Positions 33,667 through 41,680 of a DNA stretch of 64,000 bases are shown here, piece after piece. The DNA is from Udaeobacter sp035317225 (GTDB lineage: Bacteria > Verrucomicrobiota > Verrucomicrobiia > Chthoniobacterales > UBA10450). The notes under the pieces are model-generated. The model had not been told where the DNA came from, searched no databases, and was given only the letters and a program-made list of their open reading frames with translations. The stretch covers positions 1 to 64,000 of the forward strand of contig DATHHK010000059.1 in NCBI GenBank assembly GCA_035317225.1. The letters run 5' to 3'. Both the position numbers and the translations under genes were made by a program. Each line of letters starts with the position of its first letter. Positions within the stretch are counted from its first letter, which is position 1.

Positions 33667-34721
33667 TATGCGCGCGCCTCCAACGGCTCATCTCGCTTGC
33701 GATTAATTAATCGCTCGTAGGCCCGCACGTAGTCATTGGCCATTCGAGTGACAGTAAAACGCTCCTCGAAGACTTCCCGACAACGCTTCCGGCTGAGCTT
33801 TGGAATCCGGCGCGCTGCTTCCACCGCACCTTCCAGCTCTTCCACGATGAAACCGGTATGACCTTCTTCCATTATCTCGGGGACTGCTCCTCCGGAGTAC
33901 GCAATCACCGGCGTGCCGCAGGCCATCGCTTCAATCATCACCAGCCCAAATGGCTCCGGCCAGTCGATAGGCAATAGCAGAGCATAAGCGTTTCCCAGGA
34001 ACTCATCCTTCTCCCTGTCGCTGATCTCGCCGACAACCTCGACCAGCGAGTGACAGAGTAATGGCTCGATCGCGCTTTTGAAATACTTCTTGTCGACGCG
34101 ATCTACTTTGGCAGCAATTTTAAGCGGAATCTGGACCCGCTTAGCAATTTCGATTGCTCGGTCCACTCGTTTTTCAGGAGAAATCCGCCCCAGAAAGGCA
34201 AGGTAACTTCCCGGCTGCGCTCGGAACTGATACAGGTCAGCCGGCAATCCGTGATAGACGGTGGCCTGCCAGTTTGCCCAGGGTAAAGGCTCTCTCTGTA
34301 CATTGGAGATCGAAATAACCGGCATATCTCGAAACTCCTGGTAGAGAGGAAAAAGGTCCGGGACATCGAGGCGCCCGTGCAACGTTGTCACATGTGTGAT
34401 CTGCTGACGGCGACTCATGGAAAAGTGCAGATAGTCAACGTGAAAATGGACGATATCGAATTCTGGGGCCTGTTGGAATACACGTTCAAGCATCACAATG
34501 TGATGCGCCAGTTGATCTATACAGTGCTTGTCGAGACGCAATGAACGCCGGGATGCCGCAACGAGCCGCGCGTTGGTTTCCGAATCTCCGCTTGCAAAGA
34601 GGGTCACCTCGTGACCCTGGCGAACCAGTTCCTCGGTAAGGTACGACACCACCCGTTCGGTTCCTCCGTAATATTTCGGCGGAACGCTTTCGTAAAGTGG
34701 CGCGACCTGAGCGATTCGCAT
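33666..34721 (-). CDS. GT4-family glycosyltransferase
   Basis: The 351-residue GT-B protein has an N-terminal acceptor domain (MRIAQVAPLYESVPPKYYGG, TERVVSYLTEELVRQGHEVT) and a C-terminal GT4 domain with GRISPEKRVDRAIEIAKRV. The donor-binding pattern EPFGLVMIEAMACGTPVIAY contains the conserved E-x7-E. NDP-sugar donor unknown. Translationally coupled to the debranching enzyme. Probably makes a glucan or glycolipid. Confidence 0.92.
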   Translation of the reverse strand: MRIAQVAPLYESVPPKYYGGTERVVSYLTEELVRQGHEVTLFASGDSETNARLVAASRRSLRLDKHCIDQLAHHIVMLERVFQQAPEFDIVHFHVDYLHFSMSRRQQITHVTTLHGRLDVPDLFPLYQEFRDMPVISISNVQREPLPWANWQATVYHGLPADLYQFRAQPGSYLAFLGRISPEKRVDRAIEIAKRVQIPLKIAAKVDRVDKKYFKSAIEPLLCHSLVEVVGEISDREKDEFLGNAYALLLPIDWPEPFGLVMIEAMACGTPVIAYSGGAVPEIMEEGHTGFIVEELEGAVEAARRIPKLSRKRCREVFEERFTVTRMANDYVRAYERLINRKRDEPLEARA

Positions 34722-34806
34722 AAAAATCCCAAACCCTCCCTGAAAAGAACGTATCGAAAATTCCCGGCCCGGCCTTGTCAGGTCAAGGCTGCCCGCCCAC
34801 TATCCC

Positions 34807-35802
34807 TTAACTCTCCCGGACAACCTCGCCCGGCTTCTTATCTTCACGCAACCCGAGGAAGACCGGCGCACGCAGTTTTTTATCTCGCGTCCATTCGGCG
34901 AATTTAATCTCACAAACGAAAACCGGATTTACCCAATGCATTTTCCGCATCATCGAGGGGGTGATGTCCTGCACCCATTGCCCATTTTGCTTTGATGGTA
35001 AATCGACAAACGGGCAATCGTCGCGTGCTTCCTTTTGGAATTTCTTGTAGAGCATCGATAACGATTTTGCAGTGAACCCCGTGCCCACTTTCCCGGCAAA
35101 CACGAGCTTTTTGTTCTCATAGTAACCAACCAAGATCGCGCCGAAATATTTGCGTGACCCTTGTGGCGGAGTGTATCCGCCGATGACGAATTCCTGTTCG
35201 CTGACGCATTTAAGCTTGATCCACGCACCGCCTCTGTGTCCAGGTTCGTAAACAGAGTTGCGCTGTTTTCCTATAATTCCCTCAAGGCCGCGCCGCTTCA
35301 CCTCGTCGAGCAATCGTTTGGCGTCGCCGCCAATCGCCCCCGAATACCGAATGGGATCGCCCGCGCCGCCGCAGAGCCTTTCTAGAACGTTTTTGCGCGC
35401 CTCCAATGGCAGTGAAAGCAGGCTTTTGCCGTCGAACTGGAGTAGATCGAATGCATAAAAATAGACAGGACTCTTTCGCCCTTCCATCTCGCGCGCTTGC
35501 AACAGTTGAAAAGAAGACCTGCCCTCCTCGTCGAGGGCAACCACCTCGCCATCGATTACGCATTCGCGAGCTGGCAAAGTTTTTATCGCTTCTACGATCT
35601 CCGGGAATCGCCTGGTCAATTCGTTTTCATTTCGCGATAGCAGCGAAACTTTGTCGTGCTTTTTGACTCCGATCAGGCGGATGCCGTCAAACTTAAGCTC
35701 ATAAATCCAATCGCCCGCCGCTGGTGGTTCCTCAACCAACTTCGCTTTCATCGGTTCGATGAAGCGAGGTTTTGCCGAGCGCAAATCTGGCAGTGACGTC
35801 AT
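34807..35802 (-). CDS. ATP-dependent DNA ligase (LigD ligase domain type)
   Basis: The ATG at 35802 is chosen; the 56 codons above are repeat sequence. The 331-residue enzyme has the adenylation lysine K37 in ELKFDGIRL, then ECVIDGEVVALDEEG, FYAFDLLQFDG and GLEGIIGKQRNSVYEPG. It ends in an OB-fold domain (FVIGGYTPPQGSRKYFGAIL). It seals nicks during end-joining. It is the ligase part of a split LigD. The 3'-phosphoesterase gene lies 70 bp upstream and the polymerase gene 12 kb away. Confidence 0.93.
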   Translation of the reverse strand: MTSLPDLRSAKPRFIEPMKAKLVEEPPAAGDWIYELKFDGIRLIGVKKHDKVSLLSRNENELTRRFPEIVEAIKTLPARECVIDGEVVALDEEGRSSFQLLQAREMEGRKSPVYFYAFDLLQFDGKSLLSLPLEARKNVLERLCGGAGDPIRYSGAIGGDAKRLLDEVKRRGLEGIIGKQRNSVYEPGHRGGAWIKLKCVSEQEFVIGGYTPPQGSRKYFGAILVGYYENKKLVFAGKVGTGFTAKSLSMLYKKFQKEARDDCPFVDLPSKQNGQWVQDITPSMMRKMHWVNPVFVCEIKFAEWTRDKKLRAPVFLGLREDKKPGEVVRES

Positions 35803-35872
35803 TGTCGGACGGCCCGCCTGAGGTGGGTTACTCCGCTTCGCGACCGGCAGGCGAGGCGCTTGCCCTACGACC
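35803..35872. repeat. Repeat in the ligase/phosphoesterase spacer
   Basis: The 70-bp spacer is filled by a GC-rich unit (minus strand GTAGGGCAAGCGCCTCGCC followed by TGCCGGTCGCGAAGCGGAG). It keeps an open frame (GQAPRLPVAKRSNPPQAGR) that falsely extends the ligase ORF. From memory such a unit is dispersed in related genomes. Only one copy is seen here. Confidence 0.55.
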
Positions 35873-36535
35873 TCATCCTTTTCTTTTTTTTTTAAATGCG
35901 GCACGAACCCGTGCTTTGAATTGCGATGTGGGACTCTCGTCTGCTTCGCGACCGGACTCCCACTCGGCATCGCGATCTTTTGCGATTTGCTGCATGGTGC
36001 GTCCAGTTTTCACCGAACGATCTTCCAATTTTTTCGGTATCGGCTTCGCGTCATCTCCTGTTTTCAGGATCAACCACTGATTCTTGGCATCATCACGACC
36101 CCGAATCCGGACCAGCGTCCACTCGCCTTTTGCTTTTTCGCCGTCGAGAACAAGATGAAGCTTGCCTTCGCGCAACGATTTCACCGGCTGCTCCCCGAAA
36201 ACGTGATAATTGCCACGGTCCCACGCCATCACTGTACCGCCACCGTATTGCCCCTCGGGAATGATGCCTTCGAACTGCTCGTATTCGATTGGATGATCTT
36301 CCACTTCTACGGCCAGGTGTTTCTCACCTCGCTTCCAGGGGAGTCCTTTCGGTAATGCCCACGATTTCAGCACACCCTCCATTTCCAGACGAAAGTCATA
36401 GTGCAAACGGCGCGCTGCGTGTTTTTGAATAACAAAACGCGACGCACCTTTGATCTTTCGCGGTAATGGTTTGCCCCCGGCAGGCTCAGCTGTTTTCTCG
36501 AAGTCGCGTTTCCGCTTGTATTCGGTCAGTCCCAT
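35873..36535 (-). CDS. LigD 3'-phosphoesterase domain protein
   Basis: The ATG at 36535 (MGLTEYKRKRDFEKTAEPAG) gives 220 residues. The manganese phosphoesterase residues keep the spacing known from Pseudomonas LigD: H39, H45, D47, R49 (KHAARRLHYDFRLE), H81 and Y85 (EDHPIEYEQFEG). EGQYGGGTVMAWDRG is a family block. It resects 3' ribonucleotides and phosphates at breaks. A lysine/arginine tail ends the protein. It is upstream of the ligase gene on the same strand. Confidence 0.93.
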   Translation of the reverse strand: MGLTEYKRKRDFEKTAEPAGGKPLPRKIKGASRFVIQKHAARRLHYDFRLEMEGVLKSWALPKGLPWKRGEKHLAVEVEDHPIEYEQFEGIIPEGQYGGGTVMAWDRGNYHVFGEQPVKSLREGKLHLVLDGEKAKGEWTLVRIRGRDDAKNQWLILKTGDDAKPIPKKLEDRSVKTGRTMQQIAKDRDAEWESGREADESPTSQFKARVRAAFKKKRKG

Positions 36536-36612
36536 TCCGCTGTAACTTAACTGCGGATCGGCGACCTGCACGCGACGTTGTAGAGCCGACCGCGAGCGCC
36601 CATTTTGATGTG

Positions 36613-36636
36613 CGGTGTTCGCTGCAGCGAACACCG
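36613..36636. repeat. Perfect 24-base palindrome after tsf
   Basis: CGGTGTTCGC, TGCA and GCGAACACCG form a perfect palindrome, nine bases after the tsf stop on the minus strand. It may end the rpsB-tsf transcript. No T-tract. Confidence 0.55.
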
Positions 36637-36645
36637 TTACAATAT

Positions 36646-37263
36646 CTACGCTTCGTTTGGCAGCGGCTCGCCGACGAGATAGCGAACGAAACGACGGATG
36701 ATGATGTTTTCACCCAGTTCCGCAATTTTGCCGTTGAGCAAGTCCCTGATCGTCATATCGGGATTTTTAATAAAGCCTTGTTCAAGCAAGCAAACGGTGC
36801 TGTAGAATTTCTCGAGTTTTCCTTCGACAATTTTGTCGGCAACATTTTCAGGTTTGCCTTTGACCTGGGCCTTGTAAATTTCGCGCTCCGCTTCGATCAG
36901 ATTGCCTGGCACATCGGAGCGGCTGACATAGAGCGGGTGTGCTGCTGCAATATGAAGGGTGATGTCCTTCACGAACTCGCGAAAATTCTCGTTCCTGGCC
37001 ACGAAATCGGTCTCACAATTCACCTCCACGAGCACGCCAACCTTCCCTTGCAGGTGAATATAGGAAGCGACGACGCCTTCTTTCGTTGCGCGCGAAGCTT
37101 TCTTTCCAGCGTTGGCAATTCCTTTGGTTCGCAAAATCGTCTCCGCTTTGTCGAGATCACCGCCGCTCTCCACGAGAGCGCGCTTGCAATCCATAAAACC
37201 TGCGTTGGTTTTTTCGCGGAGCTGCTTAACTAGTTGAGGATCAATTTCGGCTGTTGTTTTCAT
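36646..37263 (-). CDS. tsf: Elongation factor Ts
   Basis: EF-Ts recycles EF-Tu by nucleotide exchange. The 205-residue protein begins with a UBA domain (LVKQLREKTNAGFMDCKRAL). The core exchange motif is VNCETDFVARN. Length is short compared with E. coli (283), the form lacking the second half of the core and coiled-coil insert seen in Thermus, Chlamydiae-type and other lineages. Follows rpsB as usual after 72 bp. The last strand is IIRRFVRYLVGEPLP. Confidence 0.97.
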   Translation of the reverse strand: MKTTAEIDPQLVKQLREKTNAGFMDCKRALVESGGDLDKAETILRTKGIANAGKKASRATKEGVVASYIHLQGKVGVLVEVNCETDFVARNENFREFVKDITLHIAAAHPLYVSRSDVPGNLIEAEREIYKAQVKGKPENVADKIVEGKLEKFYSTVCLLEQGFIKNPDMTIRDLLNGKIAELGENIIIRRFVRYLVGEPLPNEA

Positions 37264-37335
37264 TAAAGTGATTAGAGCGTTGAAAATGGAACCAGGGTCG
37301 ATTAACTATCAACCATCGGCTATCAGCTGAGCTGG

Positions 37336-38067
37336 CTACGCTGAAACGCCAGCCATTTCGACTTGCTCGCGGATACGCGTTTCGTTGCTTGCCGAGACAA
37401 TAGCATCCACGAGCTTCTGCAGAATCACGCGTATCGCGCGAATCGCGTCATCGTTGCCAGCGATTGGGTAATCGATGATGTCTGGATCCGCGTTCGTGTC
37501 CACGATGGCAACCACTGGAATCCCGAGCCGCCGGGCTTCGTTCACGGCATTTTGTTCGCGGATCGTATCGATTATCACAAGAGCGTCGGGCAATTGCGAC
37601 ATCTCGAGTATTCCGTCGAGGTTGCGCCGTAGCTTTGCGGCTTCGCGATTAAGCGCCGCCAGTTCCTGCTTGCCCATCTTCTTGTATTCGGGCGATTTCT
37701 CGATCTCCTCGATATATTTCAGCCGTCCAATGCTCTTTCGGATTGTCGCGAGGTTAGTCAGCGTGCCGCCGAGCCACCTCTGATTCACGTAAAACTGGCC
37801 GCAAGCTACCGCAGCCTCTTTTGTTGCTTCTTGCGCCTGCTTCTTGCAACCGACTAATAAGATTCTGCCTCCCCGACGTGTGACGTCCTGGAGAAATTCC
37901 GTCGCCCGCCGAAGCTGCAGAACCGTTTCATCCAAGTTGATGATGTAAATCTGATTGCGCTGCTCGAAGATGAAAGGCTTCATCTTCGGATTCCAGCGCT
38001 TCGTCTGATGTCCAAAATGGACACCAGCTTCCAAAAGTTCAGGCACTAATTCTGTTGTATCTGCCAT
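37336..38067 (-). CDS. rpsB: 30S ribosomal protein S2
   Basis: The 243-residue protein has the S2 signature ELLEAGVHFGHQTKRWNPKM near the N-terminus. RWLGGTLTNLATIRKSIGRL and the C-terminal IVDTNADPDIIDYPIAGNDDAIRAI (split here as TNADPDIIDYPIAGNDD) confirm it. It is the first gene of the rpsB-tsf operon. Upstream is a 100-bp spacer with no clear promoter. Confidence 0.97.
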   Translation of the reverse strand: MADTTELVPELLEAGVHFGHQTKRWNPKMKPFIFEQRNQIYIINLDETVLQLRRATEFLQDVTRRGGRILLVGCKKQAQEATKEAAVACGQFYVNQRWLGGTLTNLATIRKSIGRLKYIEEIEKSPEYKKMGKQELAALNREAAKLRRNLDGILEMSQLPDALVIIDTIREQNAVNEARRLGIPVVAIVDTNADPDIIDYPIAGNDDAIRAIRVILQKLVDAIVSASNETRIREQVEMAGVSA

Positions 38068-38167
38068 AGGAGAAAATCCGCGAGAGGGGAACTCCAGAGC
38101 GGGACGGTGAAGATGCTACAGCACGGGTCGATGTGCAACCTGAAATTCCGTCCTGCCATTACTCTAG

Positions 38168-38701
38168 TTAAACGTTGCGTTGGGACTCGTAATAATGGGA
38201 CTTAGGATGTCCATCTTCGACGCCTTGAGGCGCAAGGCGCGATCGGATTCGAAATTGGCCCGAAGGACGTGTCCTCCTTCCCAGAAAGATGTGGATCAAC
38301 AACAAGATCGGCAAAGCCAGGCCAACGACGAGGTGAATCCAACTCGTCCAGTCACGCAGCATTTGGCCGCCCGCGTAATAAAGACCGTAGCCGGTGACGG
38401 TTAAAACGGCGAACACACTCAGAAAAACCGATCCGTTTGCTCGATTGCGGCGCGCCCGCCATGCGAATTTCACGTGCCCACTTAGGAGCATCCCCATGAG
38501 CACTAAAACTGCCATCGCCGCAGCGCCATGAATTTTCATCGCCCAAGCTTTTGCGGTTGTCTCAAAATCACCAGGCGACGCAGCGAGATAGGTCCAATAT
38601 GTCCACGCCACCCCGCTCAAGAAAAGCAGCGCCAACACGGCGTAGAGAAAATATCTCTGCAAGCGCTTCAATCGAATCGAGTCCGGTCGCGGGTATTGCA
38701 T
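38168..38701 (-). CDS. Four-helix membrane protein, cytochrome b561-like
   Basis: The 177-residue protein from the ATG at 38701 has four predicted membrane spans. Paired His residues (KIHGAAAMAVLVLMGMLLSG, IHLVVGLALPILLLIHIFLG) could carry heme b. The layout resembles cytochrome b561 or DUF4405-type electron carriers. Its start overlaps the apbE 3' end by 34 bp. It is the last gene of the flavin cassette, probably moving electrons across the inner membrane to the FMN protein. Confidence 0.75.
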   Translation of the reverse strand: MQYPRPDSIRLKRLQRYFLYAVLALLFLSGVAWTYWTYLAASPGDFETTAKAWAMKIHGAAAMAVLVLMGMLLSGHVKFAWRARRNRANGSVFLSVFAVLTVTGYGLYYAGGQMLRDWTSWIHLVVGLALPILLLIHIFLGRRTRPSGQFRIRSRLAPQGVEDGHPKSHYYESQRNV

Positions 38702-39579
38702 GGTGAATGAAACATCCATGATGGCGCGCCATCGCGCTCAAGCAACAACGCATCCGCGCGATATCGCACCAGCAAGCCCGCAGCCTCCTCGCGCAGTGCA
38801 AAGACGACCTTCGTCAATGCATCCGCGACCATGCATTCGGCAGCCGCCACGCTCGCGCTGATTAGCTGGCGCGCGGTTTGCCGGGTGCGCCCATCAAGCA
38901 ATGGACTCACATACTGCGCATGATGCTTTCGGCGTTCGAAGTAAATCCCCGAAGTCGCCATGGCGCGCTCGCGCAGTCGCACCGCTCCGGCAATGCGTGT
39001 TGGCTCGGCAGGATGGCGCAAATGAATGAATTGCGAAGCCGGCCCAAATGTTCGCAGATCACCTCCGGCATTTACAATTCCGGCCCCGACGCCATTATCT
39101 TTCAAAGCCTCAACGGCACGATCGACGGCAAAGCCTTTGGCGATTCCTCCAAGATCGACAATCAAGTCGCGGCAAAAAAAGACCTCGTAATTACGGCGAA
39201 GAAAAATGTCACCCGAAGTCGCGGTTGGACTGAACTGATAACAACGATGAGGAAGATAGTTCCACTTGGTAAGCAAGGGAGCGACCGTAATATCGAATGT
39301 GCCGTGGCTCTCTTCGGCAAACCGCTTTGCCGCCCTCATGACCTGCCAGGTCCACGGATCCACGGACACGCCTTTGGGAAAAGCGTCGCGATTCATACGC
39401 GAGACGTCACTCAGAGGGTCGTGAAAGCTCATTAAGCGACTCACTCGCACAATCGCATCGAATCCAGCTTCGATTCCACGGGCGAGTAATCTTTCGTTAC
39501 ATCCACGCACCGCGATTTCCACAAATGTGCCCAGCAATGGGCGGCAGCGGCGAATTTCAATGGTTGAGCGCGATCTCAT
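38668..39579 (-). CDS. apbE: FAD:protein FMN transferase
   Basis: ApbE attaches FMN from FAD to a threonine of target proteins. The 303-residue enzyme has RRCRPLLGTFVEIAVRG at the start, SDVSRMNRDA, the FAD-binding DLGGIAKGFAVDRAVE and VNAGGDLRTFG. No lipobox is seen at the N-terminus, so it may be cytoplasmic or anchored by other means. It overlaps the FMN-binding gene upstream by 23 bp, so the acceptor is almost certainly that protein. Confidence 0.93.
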   Translation of the reverse strand: MRSRSTIEIRRCRPLLGTFVEIAVRGCNERLLARGIEAGFDAIVRVSRLMSFHDPLSDVSRMNRDAFPKGVSVDPWTWQVMRAAKRFAEESHGTFDITVAPLLTKWNYLPHRCYQFSPTATSGDIFLRRNYEVFFCRDLIVDLGGIAKGFAVDRAVEALKDNGVGAGIVNAGGDLRTFGPASQFIHLRHPAEPTRIAGAVRLRERAMATSGIYFERRKHHAQYVSPLLDGRTRQTARQLISASVAAAECMVADALTKVVFALREEAAGLLVRYRADALLLERDGAPSWMFHSPCNTRDRTRFD

Positions 39580-40081
39580 AAAATGCCAAAAGGCGTTTCA
39601 CGCCGTCGGTGATGTGCCGGCAACTTAGAGTTGCTCCGCTGATGTTTTTGATGTCGCTATCAAGTTTGAGCGTCGATTTGCTGGTCTTACCGACAAATTG
39701 GGCACGCCACTTTTGATCTCGAATCTGGCCACCATACGTCTCGCGATAGTCCATGATTTCAATCTGCTTGACCGATCCATCAGCCGCGAGTCCGGCTGCA
39801 TAAGTGATGAATTCGTGTTTACCGACAACTTCATCGACGATGAACCAACCACCACCACTTACCCGCCAGACCTGTTGCTCATCATGCAAGACGCGGACGC
39901 CGCTAGCCCGCTCAATGGCTTTACGTTGATTGCTCGCCAGCTTCACGGGCGCAGCCGTGAATGATTTGCCAGGAAAAATCGCGCGCTGCGCTTGCTCGAC
40001 GGTTAGGTATTGAATCGCGAATGCGGATGGGGCGATTAAAGCCGAGGCCGGCAGCGCGATGAAAACGAATTCCGACTTCAT
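39557..40081 (-). CDS. Exported FMN-binding domain protein
   Basis: The 174-residue protein has a signal peptide (MKSEFVFIALPASALIAPSAFA). An FMN-binding domain follows, with the flavinylation motif SGATLS at residues 148-153 (Thr151 the likely attachment site). The preceding block WFIVDEVVGKHEFITYAAGL is typical of NqrC/RnfG-like domains. ApbE for its modification is the next gene. The protein would be a periplasmic one-FMN electron carrier. Confidence 0.9.
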   Translation of the reverse strand: MKSEFVFIALPASALIAPSAFAIQYLTVEQAQRAIFPGKSFTAAPVKLASNQRKAIERASGVRVLHDEQQVWRVSGGGWFIVDEVVGKHEFITYAAGLAADGSVKQIEIMDYRETYGGQIRDQKWRAQFVGKTSKSTLKLDSDIKNISGATLSCRHITDGVKRLLAFYEIALNH

Positions 40082-40087
40082 CGCACT

Positions 40088-40936
40088 CTAAAAATTGAAT
40101 CCTACTTTCAGTCGAAACAATTGTCGCGTTTCCTCAGCGAAGGTTTGCCCATCGGCTGGCTCGTCTACACCCTTGCCGTAAACCTGATAGTTCCAGGTGA
40201 GCGTGGCCCACCAGCGTTCCTGCGAGTAATGGATGCTCGGACCAGCATAAAAAACGCGGTGCTCGAAGTTATTCAGGTCGAAAAGCGGATATTCCCATCG
40301 GGTATGAATTTCCACGCCCGCATACCAGTTTGGAGCAAAGCGATAAGCCACACCAGCTGCGCCTTCGAAAGAGAGTTCTCTCGGATATTGCTCGGCTGGC
40401 TGTTTGCCCCAGGCCCATTCCGCGCCAAGATCGAGAGCGCAAATTAGCCGATCCTCCAGAAAGTCTTTTTGGAAATCGATCTCGGGTTTGATGTAGCGTT
40501 CATGTTGATCGAGCCCATCGACTTCATCGTGCAATAAATACCCCCCCTCCAATCGTAGTGCGATGCCAATGGGATCCTTAAACGGACTCAACAAGCGATA
40601 TTTGGCCGAGCCTTCAAGTCCGCCAAAGCGATAAGCGTTGGTGTTGTCCAATGCATCGCGGTCGCCATCGACCCCCTTGTTGTAGAAATAATGTTGGATG
40701 AGCGAAAGGCTCGCCTGGAATTGATCGGTCACTCCATATTCGGCTTCCGTTTCGAAGTGAGTTCCGTAGTACGTCCCTTCGCTCTTTCCTTCGCCCAAAG
40801 TAACGAATTGATAAACCTCCCAACGGTGCGCAGGGAGTGTTTCCGCGCCGCGCACGAAACCGAAAAGTTGCTCATCTCCCCGCACGATAGAAACGCAACA
40901 TAAAATCGCAGCGGTACACGCTAATCTCATTTTCAT
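40088..40936 (-). CDS. Outer membrane beta-barrel-type protein (DUF6662-like)
   Basis: From the ATG at 40936 the 282-residue protein has a signal peptide (MKMRLACTAAILCCVSIVRG). Repeated amphipathic strands with aromatic ends follow, closing with RQLFRLKVGFNF, the usual C-terminal Phe of an outer membrane barrel. Strands such as WYAGVEIHTRWEYPLF support the barrel. The DUF6662 label is from memory. It begins the cassette and ends six bp before the FMN-binding gene. It could act as a conduit for electrons or a substrate. Confidence 0.75.
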   Translation of the reverse strand: MKMRLACTAAILCCVSIVRGDEQLFGFVRGAETLPAHRWEVYQFVTLGEGKSEGTYYGTHFETEAEYGVTDQFQASLSLIQHYFYNKGVDGDRDALDNTNAYRFGGLEGSAKYRLLSPFKDPIGIALRLEGGYLLHDEVDGLDQHERYIKPEIDFQKDFLEDRLICALDLGAEWAWGKQPAEQYPRELSFEGAAGVAYRFAPNWYAGVEIHTRWEYPLFDLNNFEHRVFYAGPSIHYSQERWWATLTWNYQVYGKGVDEPADGQTFAEETRQLFRLKVGFNF

Positions 40937-41039
40937 CGCTATGATTTGTAACATCGCGCGATGTGTCCCGCTGCCGGATGCTTGCCAATTTTTGACGCTG
41001 GATTGCAGCGCAATCCAAGGCGCGCATAGCAACGCGCCG

Positions 41040-41585
41040 CTAACTGGATTTTCGCGTGTCTTTCTCGACGTACCTGGCCAGCACCCAGCAGAGATCTGAG
41101 AGGCGATTTAGGTAACGTAAAATCTGAACGTTGATTTTCACATCGCTGATGCTGAGCGCAGCAATATGCCGCTCGGCGCGGCGACACGTTGTCCGAGCGA
41201 AATCGAGAGCCGCAGAAACACGTGTCCCCCCGGGAATCACCCAGTCCTTCGGGTAAAGCGATTCGTCTTTCTCCAAATCGTCAATGACTGCAGAGACCCG
41301 ATCGACCATCGCTGGCGTGGTGATTTGAAATCCATCTTTTGCGTAGCGCTCCTGATCGGCGGGCGCCGTTGCCAGCTCTCCCATGAGAACGATCAGATCC
41401 TTTTGCCCGGCTAAGATTTCATCGGAAATGAATTTGTCGGTCGCAATGGATCGAGCCAAACCAAGCGCGGCAGTCAGCTCATCGATACAACCGTAAGCAT
41501 CGACGCGCGCATCGCCCTTCGACACGCGACGGCCGTACATGAGGGATGTTTCGCCTTTATCGCCCGTTTTGGTGGCGATCGACAT
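41040..41585 (-). CDS. Cob(I)yrinic acid a,c-diamide adenosyltransferase, PduO type
   Basis: The enzyme makes adenosylcobalamin from Co(I) corrinoid and ATP. The PduO/ATR fold motifs are clear: TKTGDKGETSLMYGRR near the N-terminus, RTTCRRAERHI and YLNRLSDLCWVLARY near the end. 181 residues is normal. No cobalamin riboswitch or B12-dependent gene is next to it. It lies upstream of the flavin cassette, 103 bp before the beta-barrel gene, and could share its transcript. Confidence 0.93.
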   Translation of the reverse strand: MSIATKTGDKGETSLMYGRRVSKGDARVDAYGCIDELTAALGLARSIATDKFISDEILAGQKDLIVLMGELATAPADQERYAKDGFQITTPAMVDRVSAVIDDLEKDESLYPKDWVIPGGTRVSAALDFARTTCRRAERHIAALSISDVKINVQILRYLNRLSDLCWVLARYVEKDTRKSS

Positions 41586-41602
41586 AGCGATTTAGGTGGG
41601 AT

Positions 41603-41680
41603 ATTGGGGTGATGGAGTAAGGAAGTAATGGGATTTGTTCTCGCCCATCACTCCATTACTCCACTACTCCATTCCTTACC
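41603..41680. repeat. CTCCATTACTCC-type repeats forming an inverted pair
   Basis: GGTGATGGAGTAAGGAAGTA on the left and CATCACTCCATTACTCCACT on the right are near-complementary and made of degenerate octamers. The 89-bp spacer between the adenosyltransferase and rpoC is mostly this repeat. It may fold into a long hairpin after the rpoC stop. Confidence 0.6.

Noticed and set aside
40536..40552. C-rich homopolymer run in the barrel gene
   Set aside because: The frame stays open on both sides and the protein text is continuous, so there is no frameshift.
40936..41040. Cobalamin riboswitch near the adenosyltransferase
   Set aside because: No B12-box-like sequence or room for the fold is visible in the spacers on either side.
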